DNA of 64,000 nucleotides from Salinarimonas sp046292825. Lineage in GTDB: Bacteria > Pseudomonadota > Alphaproteobacteria > Rhizobiales > Beijerinckiaceae. Both the position numbers and the translations under genes were made by a program. Positions 27,971 to 36,216 of this stretch are shown in pieces. The stretch is from positions 1 to 64,000 of the forward strand of contig NZ_JBKBQG010000013.1 of NCBI RefSeq assembly GCF_046292825.1. The letters are read 5' to 3'. The stretch's first letter is position 1. The number at the start of each line of letters is the position of its first letter. The notes beneath the pieces are model-generated. The model saw only the letters and a program-made list of their open reading frames with translations. It did no database searches and was not told the origin of the DNA.

Positions 27971-29329
27971 ATGCAGACCAACTTCACCCCCGAGCAGCTC
28001 GCCGATCCCGCCATGCGGGAATCGGAGAAGATCCTGCGCACCTGCGTGCATTGCGGCTTCTGCACCGCGACCTGCCCGACCTATCTCCTGCTCGGCGACG
28101 AGCTCGACAGCCCGCGCGGGCGCATCTACCTGATGAAGGACATGCTCGAGAACGGCAAGCCGGCGACGGCGGAAGTCGTCAAGCATGTCGACCGCTGCCT
28201 GTCCTGCCTCTCCTGCATGACGACCTGTCCGTCCGGCGTGCATTACATGCACCTCGTCGGCCATGCCCGCGCCTATATCGAGGAGACGCATACCCGCTCC
28301 TGGCACGACCGGCTGGTGCGCACGATTCTCGCCAAGGTGCTGCCCTACCCGAACCGCTTCCGCCTCGCTTTGATGGGCGCGACGCTCGGGCGGCCGCTCG
28401 CGGGGTTCTTGGCCGCGATTCCCGGCGTGGGCCCGCGGCTTGCCGCGATGCTCTCGCTCGCCCCCTTCCCGCTGCCGGGCCGCGCGGCGAGCGACGGGGC
28501 GATGGTTCATGCCGCGCAAGGCGAGCGGCGCGGGCGCGTCGCGATCCTGCAGGGCTGCGCCCAGCGCGTCCTCGATCCCGGCATCAACGAGGCGACCGTG
28601 CGCCTCCTCACCCGCGCGGGCATCGAGGTCGTGCAGGCGAAGGACGAGGGCTGCTGCGGCGCCATCGTCCACCATATGGGCCGCGCGCATGACGGCCACG
28701 CGCTCGCCAAGCAGGCGATCGAGGCGTGGACGCGCGAGATCGAGGGCGAGGGGCTCGACGCGATCGTGATCACGGCGTCGGGCTGCGGCACCACGATCAA
28801 GGATTACGGCTTCATGTTCCGCGACGACCCGGCCTGGGCGGACAAGGCCGCCCGCGTCTCGGCGCTGGCCCGCGACGTGAGCGAATACGTGACGAGCCTG
28901 AAGATCGTCGACCCCGCGCGCGACGTCTCGCACCTCACGGTCGCCTATCATTCCGCCTGCTCGATGCAGCACGGCCAGCAGATCCGCACCGAGCCGAAGA
29001 CGCTCCTCAAGAAGGCGGGCTTCGTCGTCAAGGACGTGCCCGAGGGCCATATCTGCTGCGGCTCGGCCGGGACCTACAACATCCTTCAACCGGAGATCGC
29101 GGCGCAGCTGCGCGCCCGCAAGGTCGCCAATATCGAGCGCACGAAGCCCGACCTGATCGCCACCGGCAATATCGGCTGCATGACCCAGATCGGGAAGGGC
29201 ACCGACATCCCCATCGTCCACACCGCAGAATTGCTCGACTGGGCGACGGGCGGGCCGATCCCGCAGGCGCTCGAGGCGGCGGGGATCGCCGAGCGCGCGC
29301 CCCGGCGCGCCCGCGCAGCGGCGGAGTGA
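27971..29329 (+). CDS. glcF: Glycolate oxidase iron-sulfur subunit GlcF (452 aa)
   Basis: Electron-transfer subunit of glycolate oxidase. Two ferredoxin-type [4Fe-4S] motifs are present: Cys25/28/31/35 in CVHCGFCTATCP and Cys76/79/82/86 in CLSCLSCMTTCP. Two CCG-type heterodisulfide-reductase-like domains follow (EGCCGAIVHH and ICCGSAGTYN). Length and order match GlcF. The start MQTNFTPEQL is chosen as the family N-terminus; the frame is open further upstream only because it runs through the palindromic element. Confidence 0.93.
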   Translation: MQTNFTPEQLADPAMRESEKILRTCVHCGFCTATCPTYLLLGDELDSPRGRIYLMKDMLENGKPATAEVVKHVDRCLSCLSCMTTCPSGVHYMHLVGHARAYIEETHTRSWHDRLVRTILAKVLPYPNRFRLALMGATLGRPLAGFLAAIPGVGPRLAAMLSLAPFPLPGRAASDGAMVHAAQGERRGRVAILQGCAQRVLDPGINEATVRLLTRAGIEVVQAKDEGCCGAIVHHMGRAHDGHALAKQAIEAWTREIEGEGLDAIVITASGCGTTIKDYGFMFRDDPAWADKAARVSALARDVSEYVTSLKIVDPARDVSHLTVAYHSACSMQHGQQIRTEPKTLLKKAGFVVKDVPEGHICCGSAGTYNILQPEIAAQLRARKVANIERTKPDLIATGNIGCMTQIGKGTDIPIVHTAELLDWATGGPIPQALEAAGIAERAPRRARAAAE

Positions 29330-29378
29330 GCGCGACCGCGCGCGCCGAGCCGTCGACCGGCGTCGCGCGAGAGGCCCG

Positions 29379-31091
29379 TCACCGCCCCGACGTCGTGAGC
29401 CGCTCGAAGCGCCAGGCGAGGCGGGTGGTCGCGCGCGGGTCGAAGGCGACGACGATCTGGCGGGCGCGGCGGGCGCCGTCCGTCGCGGAGAGGTAGAGGC
29501 TGTCTTCGAGGGCTGCCGCGACGCCCGCCTCGGGCTCCTCCAGCACGAATTGCCAGGTCTCTCCGTTGGCGAGCGCGAGCAGGACCACGCGGCCGCCCTG
29601 GGCGAGGCTCGCGCGCACCGAGGGGTGCAGATGGAAGCGCGCCTGCGCGCGGCCGGCCTTGCCGTTCCCCACGAGCGTGTCGCTGCCGGCGACGCGGGAG
29701 CCGTCCGCCGCCGCGCTCCAGCGCCGCTCGTGGACGAGCCCGAAGGCGCGCGCATAGCCGTCGTGACGGGCTTCGAGCACGTGCGGGCCGGGGCGCGCGA
29801 CGTGGACCTCGGAGGGCCCGTCGACCACGACCGGACCGAGGCGCCGGACGGCATAGGCGGCGGCGAGCCGGCCGATCGCACCGCGGGCCTGCGTCGCGAA
29901 GGTCGCGCTCGAGGCGTCTTCCAGGGTGATCGTCGAATGCGCGGGGGTGGTGCGGGCGGGCTGCGCGAGAGGGTCCGTGAGGTCGCGCGGCAGGCCGATA
30001 TTGACGACGATCCGCGCCTCCCCGCTCGACAGCTCGAAGGAGAGCGCGCCCGCGGTCGCGTCGGCGGCGAAGACCGGCGGCGGCGGCGCGCCGACATCGG
30101 CGACGAGGACGAGCCGCCCCGCCTCCATCCGCTCGTAGCCCGACAGGAGCCCGCGCTGGAGCGGGCTCGCGCGGCCCTCGTCGTAGAACAGGAGCATCGT
30201 CAGGTGGTCGACGGGCGTCGAGCCCATGCCGTTGAAATGGCTGAGCGTGCCGTCCCCGTGGCGCAGGAGCCGCAGCATCGGCGGCATCCGGTCGATCGCC
30301 TTGATCAGCGCATCGGGGGGCTCGAGGCCGCGGGCGAGGTAGACCTGCTTGAGGGGTAGGAGATCGAGGAGGAGGTCCAGCACCGCACGGGGGTTGCGTC
30401 CGACATGACCGCCGTCGGCGAGGATCTGCGCGTCGAGCTCGCGCCGGACGAGCTTCGTCGCCTGCCGCCCCATGGTCGCGCAGCCCTCGCAGGTGAGCCC
30501 GGCATAAGCGAGCGCGATCGAGGCCTGCAGCCGCACGATCGGGCGCGGATGGGCCGTCGCGGCGCGCGCGACGATGCGCAGGTCGCGGGCGATCTGGCGC
30601 ATGAAGCGCTGGTAGAAGGCGTGGTCCGCGCCGTCGAGCACGAGCGGCGACTGGCTGAGGAAGGAGATCACCCGCCGCGCCGCGACCTCCGGCTTGCGCA
30701 GCCGCGGCCCCCGCGCGAGGCGCAGGAACTCGTCGACGAGGGCGCGGGCATTGGCGCGCGCCAGGGCGGTGTCGGCGGCGCTCAGATGACGCAGCCAGGA
30801 GAAGCCCCACAGCGTGTCCGCCCAGCCGTCGGAGGGCGGCTCGGCGAGAAAGGGCGAGCGCCCGCCGGTCGCGACGGCCCGGCCCGCGAAGACGTAGGAG
30901 CCCGCATAGATGTCGTCGGCGATGGTGGCGTCGCTCGTGCGCAGGTCGGGGGGCACGATCAGGAGCCGATCGGGCGTGCGCGGTCGCACCGCCCCGAGCC
31001 CGATCAGGCCCGCGGCGCCGATGCGCAGCGTCCGGCCCGCTTCCCCGAGCGCGATCCGGATGAGCCGCCAAACGTCCGGCGTGTTGGTCAC
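29379..31091 (-). CDS. Heparinase II/III family protein (570 aa, GTG start)
   Basis: An alpha/alpha-toroid N-terminal half is followed by a beta-sandwich heparinase II/III-like C-terminal half. Conserved-looking segments are GGHVGRNPRAVLDLLLDLLPL and the LSHFNGMGSTPVDHL region. No signal peptide is evident, so a cytoplasmic or non-classical location is likely. In Alphaproteobacteria this gene is often found next to rsmB, as here, but its substrate is not known; heparin is unlikely. The two genes are on the same strand with about 100 bases between. Confidence 0.85.
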   Translation of the reverse strand: MTNTPDVWRLIRIALGEAGRTLRIGAAGLIGLGAVRPRTPDRLLIVPPDLRTSDATIADDIYAGSYVFAGRAVATGGRSPFLAEPPSDGWADTLWGFSWLRHLSAADTALARANARALVDEFLRLARGPRLRKPEVAARRVISFLSQSPLVLDGADHAFYQRFMRQIARDLRIVARAATAHPRPIVRLQASIALAYAGLTCEGCATMGRQATKLVRRELDAQILADGGHVGRNPRAVLDLLLDLLPLKQVYLARGLEPPDALIKAIDRMPPMLRLLRHGDGTLSHFNGMGSTPVDHLTMLLFYDEGRASPLQRGLLSGYERMEAGRLVLVADVGAPPPPVFAADATAGALSFELSSGEARIVVNIGLPRDLTDPLAQPARTTPAHSTITLEDASSATFATQARGAIGRLAAAYAVRRLGPVVVDGPSEVHVARPGPHVLEARHDGYARAFGLVHERRWSAAADGSRVAGSDTLVGNGKAGRAQARFHLHPSVRASLAQGGRVVLLALANGETWQFVLEEPEAGVAAALEDSLYLSATDGARRARQIVVAFDPRATTRLAWRFERLTTSGR

Positions 31092-31199
31092 GTCGTCCCC
31101 TCGTCTGGCCCCGATACGAGAATGAGCGTCCTCAGGGTTAACGGCGGGTCAACGCGAAAGCCTCCATCCTCCGAAATTTCGCGGGAGACGTCCCGTCGA

Positions 31200-32519
31200 T
31201 CAGGTCGAGGCGCGTCGGAAGCGGGCGGCGAAGAAGCCGTCGAGCCCCGGCGCCTCGGGCAGGAGCGCATGGCTCGGTAGGATGCGCAGGTCGCCCTTGC
31301 GCGTCACGGCGGCGGCGAGGCCGCCGACCTCCTCGGGCCGGATCGGCTCGCGGACGAGACCCGGATGCTGCTCGAGCGCGGTGCGCGCCTGCGCCTCGCC
31401 CTCCTCCGGCTCGAGCGAGCAGGTGCAGTACACGATCCGCCCTCCGGGCCGCACGAGCGCGATCGCGGCGTCGATCAGGCGCGTCTGGATCGCCGCGAGC
31501 GCCGCGATGTCCGCCTCGCTCTTCGTCCAGGCGACGTCGGGATGCCGGCGCAGCGTGCCGGTCGAGGAGCAGGGCGCGTCGACGAGGACGGCGTCGAAGG
31601 CCTCGCGCTCGGGCAGAGCGGTGGCGTCGGCGACGCGGATCTCGGCTTCGAGCCGCAGCCGCGCGAGGTTCTCCTCGAGCCGCGCGAGCCGCTCGCGGGA
31701 GCGGTCGACGGCGAGGACCCGCGCGCCGGCGGCGGCGAGCTGCGCCGTCTTGCCGCCGGGCGCGGCGCACAGATCGGCGATCCGCTCGCCCGGCCGCGGC
31801 GCGAGCAGCCGCGCGGGCATCGCGGCGGCGGCGTCCTGCACCCACCAGGCGCCCTCCGCATAGCCGGGCAGATCCGGCACCGGCGTGCGTTGGCGCAGGC
31901 GCAGGCTCCCCGTCGGCAGGAGGATCGCGTCGAGCGGGGCGACCCATTCGGCGGGGTCCCCGCGGGTCGTGAGGTCGAGATCGGCCTCCGCTCGGCAGGC
32001 GCGCGCGATCGCTCCGGCGACGTCCGCGCCGTAGGTCTTGCGCCAGCGCGCGGCGAGCCAATCGGGAGTATCGCGCATCGGATCGGCCGCCGCCTCGGCG
32101 CGGATCGCCTCCGCCTCGCGCGCGATCCGGCGCAGCACCGCGTTGACGAGGCCCCCCGCCCGCGCGAGCCGCCGATCCGCGCTCGCGATGGCGACGGCCG
32201 TGCCGACGGCGGCATGGTCGGGCACGTCGAGGAACAGGATCTGCGCGGCGCCGATCGCGAGGAGCGCCTCGAGGCGGGGATCCTCCACCGGACGGTCGAG
32301 CCGCTGCGCGATCGCCGTGCGGATCGTGCCGAGCCGGCGCATCGTGGCGACCGCGATCGCGCGGGCGAGCGCCCGGTCGCGCGGCTCCATCGCGAGGCGG
32401 GCGCCGCGGGCGGCGAGGACGTCGTCGAGCGACGTCTTCGCGCGCAGCGTCTCGGCGACGCCGTCGAGGGCGAGCCGGCGCGGCGCGAGGCCGGCGGTCG
32501 CGTCGTCTGCGGGGGACAT
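31200..32519 (-). CDS. rsmB: 16S rRNA (cytosine-967 C5)-methyltransferase RsmB (439 aa)
   Basis: Two domains: an N-terminal NusB-like RNA-binding domain (about 1-145, including AVGTAVAIASADRRLARAGGLVNAVLRRI) and a C-terminal Rossmann methyltransferase. SAM-site DLCAAPGGKTAQL, catalytic-region DAPCSSTGTLRRHPD and YCTCSLEPEEGEAQ are all intact, including the two cysteines used by m5C methyltransferases. Length fits RsmB. The start MSPADDATAG is the first ATG in frame. Confidence 0.93.
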   Translation of the reverse strand: MSPADDATAGLAPRRLALDGVAETLRAKTSLDDVLAARGARLAMEPRDRALARAIAVATMRRLGTIRTAIAQRLDRPVEDPRLEALLAIGAAQILFLDVPDHAAVGTAVAIASADRRLARAGGLVNAVLRRIAREAEAIRAEAAADPMRDTPDWLAARWRKTYGADVAGAIARACRAEADLDLTTRGDPAEWVAPLDAILLPTGSLRLRQRTPVPDLPGYAEGAWWVQDAAAAMPARLLAPRPGERIADLCAAPGGKTAQLAAAGARVLAVDRSRERLARLEENLARLRLEAEIRVADATALPEREAFDAVLVDAPCSSTGTLRRHPDVAWTKSEADIAALAAIQTRLIDAAIALVRPGGRIVYCTCSLEPEEGEAQARTALEQHPGLVREPIRPEEVGGLAAAVTRKGDLRILPSHALLPEAPGLDGFFAARFRRAST

Positions 32520-32636
32520 CGATCGGCTCCTCGTCGGCGGCCTCTCGCGGCGCGAATCGCGACGGCGCGAGGGATCGTCGTGCGCCGCCGGGCCTCTATA
32601 GAGCCTCGCGCCGTCCGATGGAAACGCCTCCGGCGC

Positions 32637-34355
32637 TCACGCCCAGAAGGGTTTCGCGGAAGCCAGCCGCTTCACCGCCTTCGCCGCCGCGGCGAGATGC
32701 TCGGCGGCCGCGTCCTCGGCGTCCGGCCGGGCGAGCCGCGCGAGGCCCTCGGCGAGGAGCGGGTCCGGCTCTGGGAAGCTCGCCGCGAGCCGATCCCCGA
32801 CCGCGAGATCGTTGAGCGCGCCGAGATCCTCCTGGAGCGCCTCGAGCGCGTCGAGCGTCGCCTCGTGGCGCGCGCCCGCCGCCTTGGCGGAGAGATCGCC
32901 GGCCTCGCCGCCGACGAAGATGCCGGCGAAGAACTCGGTCGCGTAGCGCAGCTTCTTCACCGCGATGCGCAGATCGTGCCGCGCCTCGATCGACAAAGCC
33001 GCGAGCGCGCGCCGGGCGGCGCCCTTGCCGATCGGCTCGGCGAGGGTGTCGCGCCGGCCGGGCTTGGCGGTGGGCGTGCAGCCGAGGCCCGCGAGCACCT
33101 TCGCCGCGCGCTTGCGCAGGCTGCGCCGGGCGAAGCGCGCGACGGGCTCGTCGCGGGTCGCGTTCGCCCCCTCGCGCCAATTGCCGGCCTCGACGAAGGC
33201 GGCCGCGTCGATCTGCATCAGCCGGTAGCGCGCGCTCGACGAGGCGGCGAGCGCACCGGCGAAGGCCTCCTCCCTCCGCGCGGCGAAGGCCTCCGACAGG
33301 CGCACGAGCGCGGGATCCTCGGGATCGCCGGCGCGCATCGGCTCCACCACGGTCGCGATCACGACGTCGAGATCGCGCGCGGCGCCGAGCTGGTCGGCCA
33401 TCCATTTCAGCTCGGCCGAGAGGGCGCGGCGCGGCCCCTCCTCGAGGATCGGCGCGAACAGCGAGAGCGCCGCCCGCAGGCGCCGGAGCGCGACGCGCGA
33501 CTGGTGCACGGCGCCCGGCGCGCGCTGCTCGCGCAAAGCCGCCTCGTTGCCGGCAAGCTGCTTCAGGCAGGCGCGGGCGATCGCCTGGAAGGCCTCGCCG
33601 GCGGACATGGCGGGTGTGAGGCCCGGCGGCACCTGCTTGACGATCCGCGGGCCCTCGCCCGCCGCGAGCGCCGCTCCGCGCTGCGCCTTCGAGCGCGTGC
33701 CGAGCGACAGGGGCGCCGCCTCGGCGAGGCCGCGCGCGATGCGGAAGAGATCGGCGTGGGTGCCCTGGACCAGCTCGAGCTCGATCTCGCAGAAGGGCTC
33801 GCTACGCTCGCCCACGCGGACCGTGCCCTCGTCGAGGACGAGGCGCGCCTGCGCGCCGGATTCGTCGAGGGAGAGGATGCGCCTGCGGGTCTCGACCGCG
33901 TAGAGCGGCGCGAGCGCGGCACGGACCTTGCGCTTCGCGAACAGCTTCGCGAGCGGCGTCGCGGCGAGGGCGTCGAAATCGAGCGTGTCGCCGGCGACCC
34001 GCACCTCCCATTCGTCGCGATCGAACAAGCCGGCCGCGGCGCCCGAGCCGATCTTCAGCGTCTGGATGCGGACGCGGCCCTCGCGGCGGATGCGCAGGCT
34101 CGCGCCGTGCGCGGCGAGCCGTCCGTCGGGCGTGTCGAAATAGGTGGCGAGGAGGCGCCGCGGCGCCTTCGCCTTCGCGAGCGCGGCGGCGAAGGCCGCG
34201 TGCCCGCGCAGGGCGTCGAGGGCGGTCCGGTCGAGATCGAGCTTCAGCTCGATCTCGCGCAGGGGCGCGATCGGGCTGTCGGTGGGCGCGGCGTCGCCGA
34301 TCGCATCGGCAGCGCCCGCGTCGTCGATCGGGGCGTCTTGATCGGGGGGAGACAT
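32637..34355 (-). CDS. CYTH-CHAD domain protein (572 aa)
   Basis: An N-terminal CYTH domain with the signature EIELK (34-38) and basic residues lining a triphosphate tunnel is joined to a C-terminal CHAD domain rich in conserved histidines and basic residues (VHQSRVALRRLRAAL, ARHDLRIAVKKLRYATEFF). CYTH proteins hydrolyse inorganic triphosphate or related compounds, and CHAD domains bind polyphosphate; the combination suggests a polyphosphate-linked triphosphatase. The start MSPPDQDAPI is the most plausible. It is probably monocistronic. Confidence 0.9.
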   Translation of the reverse strand: MSPPDQDAPIDDAGAADAIGDAAPTDSPIAPLREIELKLDLDRTALDALRGHAAFAAALAKAKAPRRLLATYFDTPDGRLAAHGASLRIRREGRVRIQTLKIGSGAAAGLFDRDEWEVRVAGDTLDFDALAATPLAKLFAKRKVRAALAPLYAVETRRRILSLDESGAQARLVLDEGTVRVGERSEPFCEIELELVQGTHADLFRIARGLAEAAPLSLGTRSKAQRGAALAAGEGPRIVKQVPPGLTPAMSAGEAFQAIARACLKQLAGNEAALREQRAPGAVHQSRVALRRLRAALSLFAPILEEGPRRALSAELKWMADQLGAARDLDVVIATVVEPMRAGDPEDPALVRLSEAFAARREEAFAGALAASSSARYRLMQIDAAAFVEAGNWREGANATRDEPVARFARRSLRKRAAKVLAGLGCTPTAKPGRRDTLAEPIGKGAARRALAALSIEARHDLRIAVKKLRYATEFFAGIFVGGEAGDLSAKAAGARHEATLDALEALQEDLGALNDLAVGDRLAASFPEPDPLLAEGLARLARPDAEDAAAEHLAAAAKAVKRLASAKPFWA

Positions 34356-34486
34356 CGCGCGGCTCCGTGGACTTGGACACGGCGCCATCCAGATCCGATG
34401 CCGCGACGGATTGCAAACCTTTCCCGGAGAAAGGGGTTCCTGCGATGATCCACCCCCGGCTAAGGATCGGGGGCTGCGGCGGGCCG

Positions 34487-35398
34487 TCAACCCACGCGGG
34501 CGACGTGGAGATCGGCGAAGGCGCTCATCACGCGGTCGCGGCCGGAAGACTTGGCGTCGTAGAGCGCGATGTCGGCGCGCTTGAGGAGGCCCTCGACGGT
34601 CTCGCCGTCGGACCACTCGCTCACCCCGTAGCTCGCGGAGACGCGCAGGGGACCGGTGCGGCCGCGCACCCGCAGCTGGGACAGACGCTCGCGCAGGCCC
34701 TTCGCCACCTCGGCGCCTTCGAGCCCGCGCTTGCCCGGCAGACCGATGGCGAATTCCTCGCCGCCCATGCGCCCGGCGAAGCCCCCCGACGCAGCGGCGT
34801 ATTCGGCGAGCAGCGCGCCCACCGCGCGGATGGTGGCGTCGCCGACATCGTGGCCGTGGCCGTCGTTGATCGTCTTGAAATGGTCCATGTCCATCAGGAC
34901 GAGGGAGAGCCGGCCGTGGTCGCCCTGCCGACGCGCGGCATCGGCGAGCCGGCGCACGAAGGCGCCGTGATTGTAGAGGCCCGACAAGGAATCGGTCTCG
35001 GCGAGCTTGATCAGCTCGCGCTGCATGCCCGTGACGCGTTGGGCCGCGCGCAGGCGCGCCTGCAGCTCCTCGGCGACGGGCGGCTTCGAGATGAAGTCGT
35101 CGGCGCCCGAATCGAGCGCCTCGGAGAGGTTGCGCACGTTCTTGAGCGAGGACATCGCGATGATGTAGAGCGGACGGCGCTCCTCGGCCAGCAATCGGGC
35201 CGACCAGCACAGCTCGAAGCCGGCGATGGGGCGCGTCTCCAGGCTCGTGATCAGCGCGTCGACGCTCGGCGTGTCGGTCACGTGGGCGAGCGCCTCGCGG
35301 CTGTCGGTGAAGACGTCGACCCGGTGTCCGCGCGGCTCGAGCATGCCCGCGACGACCTTGAGAACGACACGGCTCGTGTCGACGACGACGATATGCAT
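34487..35398 (-). CDS. Diguanylate cyclase with degenerate receiver domain (303 aa)
   Basis: An N-terminal receiver-like domain (about 1-115) and a C-terminal GGDEF domain (about 130-300). The active site is GGEEF (212-216), with metal and substrate residues in DMDHFKTINDGHGHDVGD, so it should be active. The position of the usual phosphoacceptor aspartate appears to be Ser52 (DALITSLETRP), although the lysine in FISKPP (Lys105) is kept; it probably does not respond to ordinary phosphorylation. No RxxD inhibitory site precedes GGEEF. The start MHIVVVDTSR fits receiver domains. It makes the second messenger cyclic di-GMP. Confidence 0.87.
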   Translation of the reverse strand: MHIVVVDTSRVVLKVVAGMLEPRGHRVDVFTDSREALAHVTDTPSVDALITSLETRPIAGFELCWSARLLAEERRPLYIIAMSSLKNVRNLSEALDSGADDFISKPPVAEELQARLRAAQRVTGMQRELIKLAETDSLSGLYNHGAFVRRLADAARRQGDHGRLSLVLMDMDHFKTINDGHGHDVGDATIRAVGALLAEYAAASGGFAGRMGGEEFAIGLPGKRGLEGAEVAKGLRERLSQLRVRGRTGPLRVSASYGVSEWSDGETVEGLLKRADIALYDAKSSGRDRVMSAFADLHVARVG

Positions 35399-35493
35399 GG
35401 TTGCGTTCGCCCCAGCGGAAGACGAAGGCAAACTTAGCGACGTGCGTTTAAGAACCGCCTAACGACGCAGCGTCCAGCGCGGCTCTTGCCCCG

Positions 35494-36216
35494 TCATTCG
35501 CGGCCTTCGATCCGTTTTTGCGCCTGAGCATGGGCGTGCGGATCGCCGACATGCAGCCAGATCCCGTCGAGGCGCAGGCCGAAGAGGCGGCCGCGCGCGA
35601 GGGCGCGATCGAACAGCAGGTTGAGCGAGAAGGGCTCGTCGGGCGTGTCGGCGAAGAGCCCGGCGTGGAGGATCGCGACGCCGGCATAGGCGAAGGGCGT
35701 CACCCGCCGCTCGGCGCGGCGCGCCAGCCGCCCGTCGGCATCCATGTCGAAATCGCCGGGCTGGTCGAAGCCGACGCTCGTCACGGTCGCCGCGAGGAGG
35801 AGCGCGACGTCCATGCGGTCGGGATCGTAGAATTCGATCAGGCGCTCGATATTGGAGCGCGGGCCCTCGAGCCAGATCGAATCCGTGTTGTGCACGAGGA
35901 AGGGCCCCGCCCCGAGGCTCGGCAGCGCGCGCTTGGTACCGAGCCCGGTGTCGAGGAGCCGCTCGCGCTCGTTCGAGACGACGACGCGCGGCGCGGCGTC
36001 GCGGCGGGCGAGATGCGCCTCCATCAGGTCGGCGAGATAGTGCACGTTGACGATCGCGGTCTCGACGCCGGCCTGCGCCAGCCGATCGAGCGCATGATCG
36101 ATCAGCGCGCGCCCGCCGACCTCGATCAGCGGCTTCGGCGCGGTGGTGGTGAGAGGGCGCAGGCGCCGTCCGTAGCCGGCTCCGAGCACCATGGCCGTGG
36201 TGGGGCGGACGTTCAC
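35494..36216 (-). CDS. MurU-like sugar-1-phosphate nucleotidyltransferase (240 aa, GTG start)
   Basis: NTP_transferase-family protein with the nucleotide-binding AMVLGAGYGRRLRPLT, the PKPLIEVGGRALI segment, and FLVHNTDSIWLEG. The GTG start overlaps the stop of the upstream AmgK-like fusion gene (GTGA). In peptidoglycan recycling, AmgK phosphorylates MurNAc or GlcNAc at the anomeric carbon and MurU converts MurNAc-1-P to UDP-MurNAc; the pair is usually adjacent, as here. Other NDP-sugar pyrophosphorylases are possible on sequence alone. Confidence 0.83.
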   Translation of the reverse strand: MNVRPTTAMVLGAGYGRRLRPLTTTAPKPLIEVGGRALIDHALDRLAQAGVETAIVNVHYLADLMEAHLARRDAAPRVVVSNERERLLDTGLGTKRALPSLGAGPFLVHNTDSIWLEGPRSNIERLIEFYDPDRMDVALLLAATVTSVGFDQPGDFDMDADGRLARRAERRVTPFAYAGVAILHAGLFADTPDEPFSLNLLFDRALARGRLFGLRLDGIWLHVGDPHAHAQAQKRIEGRE

